A stretch of 22,849 bases of DNA from an uncultured Clostridia bacterium (lineage in GTDB: Bacteria; Bacillota; Clostridia; Oscillospirales; Acutalibacteraceae): NCBI GenBank assembly GCA_937876205.1, contig CALEII010000020.1:1-22849 (forward strand), given 5' to 3'. A program made the translations under genes and the position numbers. Position 1 is the first letter of the stretch, and every line of letters begins with the position of its first letter. The notes beneath the pieces are model-generated. The model was given only the letters and a program-made list of their open reading frames with translations. It ran no database searches and had not been told where the DNA came from. Below, piece by piece: positions 8,904 to 15,945 of the stretch.

Positions 8904-10115
8904 ATGGGCATCAGAAAAAACTACAAGCACACGCTTGTTGCAGGATATATCAGTTTTATAACACAGGCAATCATCAACAACTTCACTCCCCTGCTGTTTA
9001 TAACATTTCAGAAGGACTGGGGTATAACTCTCGGTCAGCTTGCAACTCTTTCAACCTATAACTTTATGGTACAGCTTGCCGCCGACCTCGTTTCGGCAAG
9101 ATATGTTGACAGAATAGGTGTCAGACGTGCAATAGTGTTTGCACACGTGTGTGGTTTTCTCGGTCTGGGCGGACTGGGTGTTTTTCCGTTCATCACGCCC
9201 GACCCTTATCACGGTCTTTTTATAGCAATCACTCTTTACGCCATCGGCGGAGGGCTGATAGAAGTGCTGGCAAGTCCTATTATAGAATCCTGCCCCACAA
9301 AAAACAAAGAAGCACATATGAGCCTTCTTCACTCATTTTACTGCTGGGGTCAGATGCTTGCTGTTCTCGGTTCTACTTTATTTTTCAACCTGTTTTCAAT
9401 AGGCAACTGGCGTATTATGGCATTTATATGGGCGCTTATTCCTGCACTCAACAGCTTCTATTTCAGTCAGGTACCGATTTTTGTGAAGCCTCAGAAAGAA
9501 AAATCAGAGCAGAAATTATCTGAGCTGCTTAAAAACAAAACATTTTACATACTTATGGTAATGATGCTGTGTGCAGGCTCAAGTGAGCTTGCCGTATCAC
9601 AGTGGGCTTCGGCTTTTGCAGAAGAAAGCCTTAAAATATCAAAAACGGCAGGTGACCTTCTCGGTCCGTGTATGTTTGCAGTGCTTATGGGCATTGCAAG
9701 AGTTGCATACACAAAGCTGAGCAAGGTTGTTATGCTTGAAAAGTATATACTTTTCTGTGCAGTTCTCTGTTTTGCAGGCTATCTTATCATTTCACTGGCA
9801 CCTCACCCTGCGCTGTCACTTATCGGTTGCGGAATCTGCGGTTATGCAGTAGGAATTATGTGGCCCGGCACATACAGCATCGCTGCCAAGACCTGGAAAA
9901 ATCCGTCTGCTTCTCTTTTTGCACTGTTTGCACTAGCAGGTGATATGGGCTGCTCATCGGGACCTCTTCTCGTGGGAAGTGTATCACAGGCTTTCGGTGA
10001 CAATCTCAAGGCAGGTCTTTTTGCAGGCTCCTTGTTGCCGTTCATTATGATTTTTGCAGTTATAATACTTCTTGGTAATATAAAAAAATCCAAAGGGAAG
10101 GAAGAAACAAAATGA
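8904..10115 (+). CDS. Major facilitator superfamily transporter
   Basis: 403 residues with roughly twelve membrane segments. The cytoplasmic loop after helix 2 carries the MFS signature region (DLVSARYVDRIGVRRAIV), and a hydrophilic middle loop (PQKEKSEQKLSELLKNK, near residue 195) separates the two six-helix halves. Secondary transporter in the plasma membrane; the substrate cannot be predicted. No strong ribosome binding site lies close to the ATG. AGGAGA at 8881-8886, inside the previous gene's end, is about 17 bases away, so coupling is likely. It overlaps the next gene by ATGA. Confidence 0.92.
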   Translation: MGIRKNYKHTLVAGYISFITQAIINNFTPLLFITFQKDWGITLGQLATLSTYNFMVQLAADLVSARYVDRIGVRRAIVFAHVCGFLGLGGLGVFPFITPDPYHGLFIAITLYAIGGGLIEVLASPIIESCPTKNKEAHMSLLHSFYCWGQMLAVLGSTLFFNLFSIGNWRIMAFIWALIPALNSFYFSQVPIFVKPQKEKSEQKLSELLKNKTFYILMVMMLCAGSSELAVSQWASAFAEESLKISKTAGDLLGPCMFAVLMGIARVAYTKLSKVVMLEKYILFCAVLCFAGYLIISLAPHPALSLIGCGICGYAVGIMWPGTYSIAAKTWKNPSASLFALFALAGDMGCSSGPLLVGSVSQAFGDNLKAGLFAGSLLPFIMIFAVIILLGNIKKSKGKEETK

Positions 10116-10408
10116 AGGCTCTGCCTTATATAATAATGTGTATACCTGCCGTTATAATGACTGTAACAGGTATAGCAATCAGTCTTGCAAAGCGTGACTC
10201 AACAATGATAAACCATCACCACGCCCACAGCTTCAATATAAAGGCTTATTCAAAAAAGGTCATTCCTCTTTTTGCTTTTACGGGCATTCTTTTTTCGCTG
10301 GGAGGCATTCTTCTGATAAGCCGGATTATTGCCGCAGGCATTGTACTGATGCTGTTATCACTTCTGATTTTCATCATACGCTTTACAATAATTCAACGGC
10401 AAAGCTGA
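10112..10408 (+). CDS. Small membrane protein of unknown function
   Basis: 98 residues with three likely membrane segments: residues 4-25, 49-68 and 70-92. The loop between the first two is polar and His-rich (NHHHAHSFN). The start overlaps the MFS stop by four bases (ATGA), and GGGAAGGAAG lies at 10095-10103. It may resemble small membrane proteins of the DUF3784 type, but this is only an impression. Last gene of the operon, 14 bases before the terminator at 10423. A role with the transporter would be a guess from position alone. Confidence 0.75.
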   Translation: MKALPYIIMCIPAVIMTVTGIAISLAKRDSTMINHHHAHSFNIKAYSKKVIPLFAFTGILFSLGGILLISRIIAAGIVLMLLSLLIFIIRFTIIQRQS

Positions 10409-10422
10409 TTTTCCGCAGACCA

Positions 10423-10450
10423 ACGGGCACTCTGATGTGTCCGTTTTTTT
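10423..10450 (+). terminator. Intrinsic terminator of the HD/CmpB/MFS operon
   Basis: ACGGGCAC (10423-10430) and GTGTCCGT (10437-10444) form an 8-bp stem with one G-T pair, followed by seven T and then another T-run after one G. Confidence 0.92.
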
Positions 10451-10465
10451 GTTTTTTTACTTTGA

Positions 10466-10500
10466 TTTAAAGTTTCTTTTAACAACATTTAAGTTTTGAC
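10466..10500 (+). promoter_or_regulatory. Tandem TTTAA(A/C/G) motifs before the VTC gene, possible Pho-box-like site
   Basis: TTTAAA (10466), TTTAAC (10478), TTTAAG (10488) and TTTGAC (10495) recur at 12, 10 and 7 bases. The first two spacings are close to one helical turn. In Bacillus, PhoP binds TTAACA-like direct repeats at about 11-base periodicity, and the next gene is a polyphosphate polymerase, so phosphate control is conceivable. The stretch is AT-rich and chance is a real alternative. No convincing -35/-10 pair was found; TATCAT at 10504-10509 would give an almost leaderless transcript. Confidence 0.28.
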
Positions 10501-10515
10501 GGATATCATAAGGCT

Positions 10516-11211
10516 ATGAAATACCGGAACATTTTTAAAAGATACGAAATAAAATACCTCATCACCGACGAGCAGCGCCGTATAATAACAGAAAAAATAA
10601 AACCGTATATGGTATCTGACGAATGGGGCAAAAGCACAATCTGCAATCTTTATTATGACACGCCCGATTATCGTCTGATAAGAAAATCCATTGAAAAACC
10701 TGTTTATAAAGAGAAGCTCAGGCTCAGAAGCTACGGCACCTCAACCGATGACAGCACTGTTTTTATTGAACTGAAAAAGAAATATAAAAAGGTTGTTTAC
10801 AAGAGACGGATTCCGATGAGTTATGCGTCTGCATTCGCATATCTGCAGACGGGCTTACACTCAGAGAATTCACAGATTCTGAGTGAAACAGACTACTTTC
10901 TGAAATTCTACAGTCCCGTTGAGCCAAAGGTTTTTCTTGCCTATGAAAGAGAAGCATTTTTTATGACAGAGGACCACGATTTCAGACTCACGTTTGACAG
11001 CAACATTATTTTCAGATGCGATGATCTGTCACTGTGCTCGCCTGTTTACGGAGAAAAACTGCTCGATGACGGGCTTTCTCTTATGGAAATAAAAACAGGG
11101 CTTGCAATCCCTCTTGAAATCACAAAAATTCTCAGTGAAATGAAGCTTTTCAGAACTTCATTTTCAAAATACGGTACAGTTTACAAAAATCATATTCTTA
11201 GGAGCGAGTAA
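10516..11211 (+). CDS. VTC-domain polyphosphate polymerase
   Basis: 231 residues spanning one VTC domain, related to the catalytic tunnel domain of yeast Vtc4, which makes polyphosphate from ATP. The basic and acidic residues that line the tunnel are visible: RYEIKYLI (R9, E11, K13), LYYDTPDYRLIRKS near 46-60, KEKLRLRSYG near 66-75, FIELKKK, YEREAFF and LMEIKTG near the end. No SPX domain or membrane segment is attached, as is usual for bacterial homologs. It lies two bases before a DUF4956 gene, the usual bacterial neighbour. AAGG before the ATG is a weak ribosome binding site. Polymerase activity here is inferred from the family. Confidence 0.9.
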   Translation: MKYRNIFKRYEIKYLITDEQRRIITEKIKPYMVSDEWGKSTICNLYYDTPDYRLIRKSIEKPVYKEKLRLRSYGTSTDDSTVFIELKKKYKKVVYKRRIPMSYASAFAYLQTGLHSENSQILSETDYFLKFYSPVEPKVFLAYEREAFFMTEDHDFRLTFDSNIIFRCDDLSLCSPVYGEKLLDDGLSLMEIKTGLAIPLEITKILSEMKLFRTSFSKYGTVYKNHILRSE

Positions 11212-11213
11212 TA

Positions 11214-11906
11214 ATGACACAGATATTCAACTCAGTTTTTGACACGGCTGCACAGGTTAAAATCAATCCTGCAGATTTTCTCATCTGTATAGGTACAGCA
11301 CTTCTGATAGGCGTATTCCTTGCCGCTGTCTACACGGTAAAAACAAACTACACAAAGAGCTTTGTAATAACACTTGCCACGCTACCTGCAGTGGTATGTG
11401 TCGTAATAATGGCAGTTAACGGCAATGTAGGTGCAGGCGTGGCAGTTGCCGGTGCATTCAGCCTTGTACGTTTCCGTTCAGCTCCGGGTTCAGCCCGTGA
11501 CATAGGCACCATTTTTCTTGCAATGGGGGCAGGGCTGATGTGCGGTATGGGCTTTATTGCCTACGCTTTGCTGTTTGCTGTAATTATGGGTATTGCGCTT
11601 ATGGTTTTCACTCTCCTCAGCACAAAAGCATCAAAAGAATCACGCACACGCAGAACTCTCAGAATTACAATTCCCGAAGACCTCGACTACACAGAGATTT
11701 TCGATGATCTGTTTGAAAAATACACAAAAGAAAATGAACTGATTTCTGTCAAAACAGTAAATATGGGCAGTCTTTTCAGAATAATATATAACATCACTCT
11801 GAAAGATGCTTCACAGGAGAAAAGCTTTATAGATGAACTCAGATGCCGTAACGGTAATCTTGAAATCAGCATCGCAAGACAGGAGATGAACACAGTTGAG
11901 CTTTAA
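11214..11906 (+). CDS. DUF4956 membrane protein
   Basis: 230 residues. About four membrane segments fill residues 20-140, including the conserved FSLVRFRSAPGSARDIGTIF and the Gly-rich MGAGLMCGMGF. The C-terminal 90 residues are soluble, with an ACT-like alternation of strands and helices (RTLRITIPEDLDY, LFRIIYNITLK). AGGAG at 11200-11204 precedes the ATG. DUF4956 proteins are repeatedly encoded beside VTC-domain polymerases, which suggests a membrane partner for polyphosphate synthesis or movement; the biochemical role is not known. The 3' end overlaps the next gene by 11 bases. Confidence 0.9.
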   Translation: MTQIFNSVFDTAAQVKINPADFLICIGTALLIGVFLAAVYTVKTNYTKSFVITLATLPAVVCVVIMAVNGNVGAGVAVAGAFSLVRFRSAPGSARDIGTIFLAMGAGLMCGMGFIAYALLFAVIMGIALMVFTLLSTKASKESRTRRTLRITIPEDLDYTEIFDDLFEKYTKENELISVKTVNMGSLFRIIYNITLKDASQEKSFIDELRCRNGNLEISIARQEMNTVEL

Positions 11907-13701
11907 AAAAGGAATTGCATATGCTCTTATTGCCGTTGTGATGCTTATGTCTTTTTCAAGCTGTTCACAGCAAAGCACTCCGACTGAAAATACATCAGAA
12001 ATCAGCACAAAGCAAAGTCTTGTTCTTTCTGACAGTATTTTTTCACAATCAGACAGAGTAACCGATTTTGACACATCCGAAAGTATCAGCATTACTCTTG
12101 CAGACGGCGGCTCATCTGCCTCAGTTTCTTCTGTTTCCGTCAGCAATGACACCGTCACAATAACTGCAGAGGGAACTTATATTCTCTCGGGCAATCTCTC
12201 TGACGGCGGGATAATCATAGACAGTACAAAGGAATCGAAAATTCATCTTATTTTCAACAGTGTGAATATTTCATCCTCATCAACAGCACCTGTTTATATC
12301 AGGCAGGCAGACAAGGTGTTTATCACTCTTAATGAAGGAACACAGAATACGCTCTGTGTCAACGGTGAATATAAAAACAACGGCGAAGACAACATTGACT
12401 CTGCAATATTTTCAAAAGATGACCTGACAATAAACGGCAACGGCAATCTTAGCATAAATACGGCTTACGGCCACGGCATAGTTTCAAAGGACGACCTGAA
12501 TATCACGGGAGGCAGCTACTATATCAATTCTGCTTCACACGGCATCACCGGTAAAGACAGAGTCTGCATATCAGACAGCACTATGACTGTTGTGTCCGGC
12601 AAGGACTGTATTCACGCAGAAAATGCAGAAGACACAACACTCGGCTATCTCTACATCGAATCAGGCTCTTTTGACCTGACGAGTGACGGAGACGGACTGT
12701 CTGCCTCTGCTTATGCACAGATTGAAAACGGAACATTCAATATAAAAGCAGGCGGCAGCAGTAAAAACGGCGAAACACATCAGAATGATATGTTCGGCGG
12801 TTTTCAATATCAGACTGAAAGCACCGATGACACAACGAGCGCAAAGGGCATAAAATCTGCCTCAGCACTGCAGATAAACGGCGGTGACTTCAATATTGAT
12901 TCTGCAGACGATGCTGTTCATTCAAACGCAGATATATATATTCAGGGTGGCAATTTCACCATAGAAACAGGCGACGACGGCTTCCACGCAGACAAAAACA
13001 CCCGCATTGATGCAGGTGTTATCGCAATTAAAGAAAGCTATGAGGGTATTGAAGGACAATCCATAGATATCAACGGCGGCTCCATAACACTGAAAGCCTC
13101 CGATGACGGGCTGAACGCCGCAGGCGGTAACGATGAAAGCGGAATGAGTGGCTTCGGCGGACGCAATGATGTTTTTGCAAACGATACAAATGCTTATATA
13201 AAAATTTGCGGTGGCAGAATAATTGCAGATGCAGACGGTGACGGCGTTGACTCAAACGGCTCAATTTACATTCAGGGCGGAGAGACATATGTTGCAGGCC
13301 CTGCAAACGGCGGCAACGGAAGTCTTGACTACGGCGGAGAGGCTATAGCTTCGGGGGGAACTTTTATCGCTTCGGGTGCACAGGGTATGGCTGCAAACTT
13401 CAGCACATCCTCAACGCAGGGTGCAGCTATGGTAAATATAAATTCAACCCAGACGGGCGCAATAGAGATTATGTCTGCAGACGGTACACTTCTTGCAAAC
13501 TTCACACCGAATAAGGCATATAACAATATAGTTTTCACCTGCCCCGGAATGAACAAGGGTAACATATATAAAATCAACTGCGGCGCAGCCTCAGCTGAAA
13601 TTACCCTCACAGATATCGTTTACGGCCAGTCAGGCGGTATGGGGGGAAATATGCACGGTGGTATGGGCGGAGGTATGCCCGACAGAAAACCGAGATGGTA
13701 A
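11896..13701 (+). CDS. Exported carbohydrate-binding lipoprotein, Cthe_2159-like
   Basis: 601 residues. The TTG start at 11896 follows AGGAGA at 11881-11886 and lies inside the DUF4956 gene. A hydrophobic signal with FSSC near residue 23 indicates a lipoprotein. The body is a repetitive parallel beta-helix of turns such as SKDDLTINGNG, DDAVHSNADIYIQGG, DDGFHADKNTRIDAG, YEGIEGQSIDINGG and DDGLNAAGG. This pattern is typical of the Clostridium thermocellum Cthe_2159 family (DUF4353), which binds acidic polysaccharide such as polygalacturonate and Ca2+. The last 25 residues are a Gly/Met-rich tail (GGMGGNMHGGMGGGMP). No CotH kinase gene, another common partner of such operons, is present. Family good; ligand unknown. 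Confidence 0.9.
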   Translation: MSFKKGIAYALIAVVMLMSFSSCSQQSTPTENTSEISTKQSLVLSDSIFSQSDRVTDFDTSESISITLADGGSSASVSSVSVSNDTVTITAEGTYILSGNLSDGGIIIDSTKESKIHLIFNSVNISSSSTAPVYIRQADKVFITLNEGTQNTLCVNGEYKNNGEDNIDSAIFSKDDLTINGNGNLSINTAYGHGIVSKDDLNITGGSYYINSASHGITGKDRVCISDSTMTVVSGKDCIHAENAEDTTLGYLYIESGSFDLTSDGDGLSASAYAQIENGTFNIKAGGSSKNGETHQNDMFGGFQYQTESTDDTTSAKGIKSASALQINGGDFNIDSADDAVHSNADIYIQGGNFTIETGDDGFHADKNTRIDAGVIAIKESYEGIEGQSIDINGGSITLKASDDGLNAAGGNDESGMSGFGGRNDVFANDTNAYIKICGGRIIADADGDGVDSNGSIYIQGGETYVAGPANGGNGSLDYGGEAIASGGTFIASGAQGMAANFSTSSTQGAAMVNINSTQTGAIEIMSADGTLLANFTPNKAYNNIVFTCPGMNKGNIYKINCGAASAEITLTDIVYGQSGGMGGNMHGGMGGGMPDRKPRW

Positions 13702-13703
13702 GC

Positions 13704-13730
13704 AATAATTTATCGTTCCGATAAATTATT
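13704..13730. repeat. Perfect 12-bp palindrome after the Cthe_2159-like gene
   Basis: AATAATTTATCG (13704-13715) and CGATAAATTATT (13719-13730) pair around TTC. The arms match those of 6894-6922 over all 12 bases; only the loop differs. It begins two bases after the stop codon and has no T-tract, so it is probably a copy of a dispersed palindrome that may also protect the mRNA 3' end. Confidence 0.65.
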
Positions 13731-13759
13731 ACTTGTCAAACAAAAACGGCAAGGATTTT

Positions 13760-13810
13760 GCTGACGCCACATAAGGCAGTAATTTTAAAATACTAACTTA
13801 TGGGCGTTGC
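13760..13810 (+). other. Extended imperfect hairpin, candidate structured RNA or element end
   Basis: GCTGACGCCACATAAG (13760-13775) pairs with CTTATGGGCGTTGC (13797-13810) through 14 base pairs with single-base bulges at 13762 and 13769. The loop can fold again through AGTA (13778-13781) and TACT (13791-13794). The structure lies in a 225-bp non-coding stretch and is followed 14 bases later by a strong terminator. It may be a small RNA, a 3' UTR, or the remnant end of a mobile element carrying tnpV. No promoter was found for it. Confidence 0.4.
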
Positions 13811-13824
13811 AAGGAAAGAAAATC

Positions 13825-13853
13825 AGAGAGAAGTTTCGGCTTCTCTCTTTTTC
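13825..13853 (+). terminator. Intrinsic terminator upstream of tnpV
   Basis: AGAGAGAAG (13825-13833) and CTTCTCTCT (13840-13848) form a 9-bp stem with a TTTCGG loop, followed by TTTTTCTT. It would end the VTC operon or the structured RNA before it, and shields tnpV from most read-through. Confidence 0.85.
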
Positions 13854-13866
13854 TTATATTTGCACA

Positions 13867-13896
13867 TTAGACAAACCCTCCTTTAATTAGTACAAT
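13867..13896 (+). promoter_or_regulatory. Putative tnpV promoter
   Basis: TTAGAC (13867-13872) and TACAAT (13891-13896) are 18 bases apart; the -10 box is identical to that of rnpB. The predicted start is near 13903, after the anti-SD arm at 13877-13886. Confidence 0.5.
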
Positions 13897-13919
13897 AAAA
13901 GTACAAAATTTAAAGGAGG
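13877..13919 (+). promoter_or_regulatory. Anti-SD hairpin masking the tnpV ribosome binding site
   Basis: CCTCCTTTAA (13877-13886) is the exact reverse complement of TTAAAGGAGG (13910-13919), which contains the tnpV ribosome binding site. RNA that enters from upstream would hide the site in a 10-bp stem. RNA started at the predicted promoter lacks the first arm. The complementarity is seen; the control is inferred by analogy with insertion sequences that block translation of read-through mRNA. Confidence 0.65.
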
Positions 13920-13926
13920 ACTTTTC

Positions 13927-14292
13927 ATGTCAAATCAAAACACAATCAAATATCGTCAGGTTGGTGATTATTTAATCCCGAACCTCGTTTTACCGCCCGA
14001 AGAAGCAAAAATCAAACTCGGAAAATTGGAAATGTTACATAAAGACTATCTTCTCAAACACAAGAAAGTGTTATTCGCGACTCTGCTTGCTGAAGGTAAA
14101 CTTTATCAGCACTGTGCCGTAACAGAAAAGCAGGCACGATATATGTTTGATACTCTTGTTGAACAGATGAAAAAGGCTGACGGTGTGACCGAAAAACTGA
14201 AAGAGGAAAATCAGATGGAATGGATATACCGTATGCAAACTATTGAAACAAAAGCAATGGAAATTGTAATTAGCGAATTGATTTATATCTAA
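13927..14292 (+). CDS. tnpV: TnpV-family transposon-encoded protein
   Basis: 121 residues, the full family length. It matches TnpV, named from clostridial transposons of the Tn4451 group: an early VGDYLIPNL, a middle KVLFATLLAEGKLYQH, then the helical FDTLVEQMKKADGVTEKLKEENQMEWIYRM and a C-terminal EIVISELIYI. The function is not established; it is not itself a recombinase. AAAGGAGGA at 13912-13920 precedes the ATG and can be masked by the arm at 13877-13886. No TnpX-type recombinase, excisionase or terminal repeats are visible nearby, so this is a solitary copy or element remnant. The gene is intact. The antisense ORF at 14071-14388 is a shadow. Confidence 0.88.
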   Translation: MSNQNTIKYRQVGDYLIPNLVLPPEEAKIKLGKLEMLHKDYLLKHKKVLFATLLAEGKLYQHCAVTEKQARYMFDTLVEQMKKADGVTEKLKEENQMEWIYRMQTIETKAMEIVISELIYI

Positions 14293-14293
14293 C

Positions 14294-14338
14294 AGATAAA
14301 GATAGCAGAAAGATTGAATCTCTCTGCTATCTCTATCT
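14294..14338 (+). terminator. Long hairpin directly after tnpV
   Basis: Bases 14294-14315 and 14317-14338 are inverted repeats of 22 bases with only two mismatches, starting two bases after the tnpV stop. In practice the central bases form the loop. No T-run follows (ACAACC), so it may stabilise the mRNA or mark an element end rather than terminate. The structure is certain; the role is not. Confidence 0.55.
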
Positions 14339-14409
14339 ACAACCATTATTATCTCAACTGTTAATTGGTCGGATGCACCTTCAATCACATAGGCATTTCA
14401 TGTTTGCGG

Positions 14410-14438
14410 TTGACAACACCTTTTTTTGCTGATAAAAT
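14410..14438 (+). promoter_or_regulatory. Promoter of the sigma factor gene (sigma-A type)
   Basis: TTGACA (14410-14415) and TAAAAT (14433-14438) are separated by 17 bases. A start near 14445 gives a leader of about 60 nt to the TTG at 14504. The factor thus seems to be made by the housekeeping polymerase. Confidence 0.75.
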
Positions 14439-14503
14439 ATTTAATAATTTCAGAAAATAAAAGGCAATAAAGTTTTTTGATAAAATCAAGAGGAGAACTA
14501 ACA

Positions 14504-15088
14504 TTGTACAGTAAAGACAAAAGACAATCAGAGGGCATTTCAAAAGCTGAAAGCAACAGCAACATTAATGATGTGCTTGAAAACTGTGAGCAATACAGAA
14601 GTCAATTGATACAATATTGCTTGCAGTATTTTGATTGCGAATATGAATACGCAGAAGATTGTGTACAGAATGCTTATGTTGCATTGGTTGAAAATCTGAA
14701 AAACGGTGTAGTAATAGGTAATTATAAAGCTTGGCTTTATAAAGTTACACTCAATTATAAAGATAAAGCAATAAAAGAAAAGATAAAAAGAAACGAATAT
14801 GATTTTAAAAGTAATGAGGAAAAAGAAGAAGTTCTGAATAACACCGTGACTTATGAACCTGATTATCTGGAAAATATGGTTACAGATAAAATGATTGCAG
14901 AGCGTGCATTGCGAATAATATCATCACTAAAATCAGATGAGAAAAAGCTATACGTTGATTTTTATTTGGAGGAAAAAAAATTAAAAGAAATTGCCAATGA
15001 TTTTTGTATTTCTCCTTCCGCGGTACGAAAAAGACATGCTGCACTTAAAAGAAAAATTCGTAAAAAAATTAAAGAATTTGAAAAGTAA
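14504..15088 (+). CDS. RNA polymerase sigma factor, sigma-70 family (ECF-like)
   Basis: The TTG at 14504 is chosen because AGAGGAGA lies at 14489-14496; an upstream in-frame TTG at 14477 lacks such a site. The protein has 194 residues. Region 2 covers about 30-90 (YCLQYFDCEYEYAEDCVQNAYVALV, then NYKAWLYKVTLNYKDKAIK). Region 4 covers about 135-190 with a helix-turn-helix (LKEIANDFCISPSAVRKRHAALKRKIRKKIKEF). Regions 1 and 3 are missing, as in ECF factors. The next gene is a membrane protein of anti-sigma type, so the pair probably senses an envelope signal. The gene is much richer in AAA and ATA codons than the operons to its left. Confidence 0.88.
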   Translation: MYSKDKRQSEGISKAESNSNINDVLENCEQYRSQLIQYCLQYFDCEYEYAEDCVQNAYVALVENLKNGVVIGNYKAWLYKVTLNYKDKAIKEKIKRNEYDFKSNEEKEEVLNNTVTYEPDYLENMVTDKMIAERALRIISSLKSDEKKLYVDFYLEEKKLKEIANDFCISPSAVRKRHAALKRKIRKKIKEFEK

Positions 15089-15097
15089 AAAAATTTT

Positions 15098-15124
15098 GGT
15101 CACTTTTTAAAAGAAAGTGACACT
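15098..15124 (+). promoter_or_regulatory. Candidate promoter of the downstream sigma factor: GGTCAC-N16-ACACT, with inverted repeat
   Basis: GGTCAC at 15098-15103 and ACACT at 15120-15124; the start-to-start distance GTCAC to ACACT is 21 bases. The same motif at the same spacing lies at 16551-16577 before the lipoprotein gene. GTCACTTT (15099-15106) and AAAGTGAC (15114-15121) also form an 8-bp inverted repeat, so an operator or attenuator hairpin is an alternative. A start near 15131 would leave a very short leader before AGGAGG (15133-15138) and the TTG at 15147. Confidence 0.5.
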
Positions 15125-15146
15125 ATATGGGTAGGAGGGTTTTATT

Positions 15147-15926
15147 TTGAAGAAGAAATTCAGTAAAAAGAAATTGAATAAAATGATAGCTTCTAATTTT
15201 ACTGATTTGTCATCGGAAGACATAAAAAAGCTTATTGAAATAGAGATAGCTAAGGATGCGGAAGAAGTAGATACCGACTATATTGATCTATGTTTTAAAT
15301 TGTTAGCAATAAAGGATAATCAGATCGTATCTATCAATCGCAAACCAAAGGCTGTAAAAACACTGCTTATTGCGGCAATAGTTTTTGTTTTGCTGGTTTC
15401 AGTGGTAACCGCATCTGCGTATGTTTTAGATTTCAGCATTCCTGATTTAATTGCTTATATTATAGAAAAAGACGCACACATTGACATCAATCTGGAGTAC
15501 GCCAACACCACAGCGGTGAACTACGAACTGTCAGAATGTGAACTTGCAAAAGAACTTGAGGATCACGGTATAACTCCCGTAACTATCCCTGCGGAACTGC
15601 TGACGGACGATTGCAAGATTGTAAGCATTGAATATCCTGAAACGGACACTTCTGTCAATATAACAGCAAAAATAACTTTTGAATATCATGGTTATTACGG
15701 TAGATTCACAATAACACAATTTTTTAATGAGTTTAATAGAATAGGTTATAATGTTGCGAAAAACATTGTTTCCGGTAAAATGATAAATGTAAATGGAATG
15801 GATATCCTTATTTTCGAGCGTGAAAACAATTGTACAGCGAAATATAGGGATAACCTTACAGAATACAAAATGTATTTGGAAGGTGATAAAGAAACTATAA
15901 TAAATATTGTAAATTCAATTAAATAA
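15147..15926 (+). CDS. Anti-sigma-type membrane protein with DUF4367-like extracellular domain
   Basis: 259 residues, with a TTG start 8 bases after AGGAGG (15133-15138). A charged cytoplasmic N-terminus of about 70 residues (helical, with LSSEDIKKLIEIEIAKDAEE) would bind the sigma factor. One membrane segment covers 71-92 (TLLIAAIVFVLLVSVVTASAY). The outer part of about 165 residues ends in a DUF4367-like module (NVNGMDILIFERENNC, then YLEGDKETIINIVNSIK). No zinc-binding HxxxCxxC motif of ZAS-type anti-sigma factors is present. It lies 58 bases after the sigma gene, which supports an anti-sigma role, but binding is inferred from order and topology only. The region 15480-15610 has a slightly higher GC than its surroundings. 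Confidence 0.72.
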   Translation: MKKKFSKKKLNKMIASNFTDLSSEDIKKLIEIEIAKDAEEVDTDYIDLCFKLLAIKDNQIVSINRKPKAVKTLLIAAIVFVLLVSVVTASAYVLDFSIPDLIAYIIEKDAHIDINLEYANTTAVNYELSECELAKELEDHGITPVTIPAELLTDDCKIVSIEYPETDTSVNITAKITFEYHGYYGRFTITQFFNEFNRIGYNVAKNIVSGKMINVNGMDILIFERENNCTAKYRDNLTEYKMYLEGDKETIINIVNSIK

Positions 15927-15945
15927 AAAAGAAAGAGGTCATTGT

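Noticed and set aside
11811..12158. 115-codon minus-strand ORF across the DUF4956/lipoprotein junction
   Set aside because: Antisense to two well-supported genes, without a start signal or family.
14071..14388. 105-codon minus-strand ORF antisense to tnpV
   Set aside because: A shadow of tnpV and its 3' hairpin; tnpV has the family match and the ribosome binding site.
14477..14503. Upstream TTG at 14477 as the sigma factor start
   Set aside because: No ribosome binding site precedes it, while AGAGGAGA at 14489-14496 fits the TTG at 14504.
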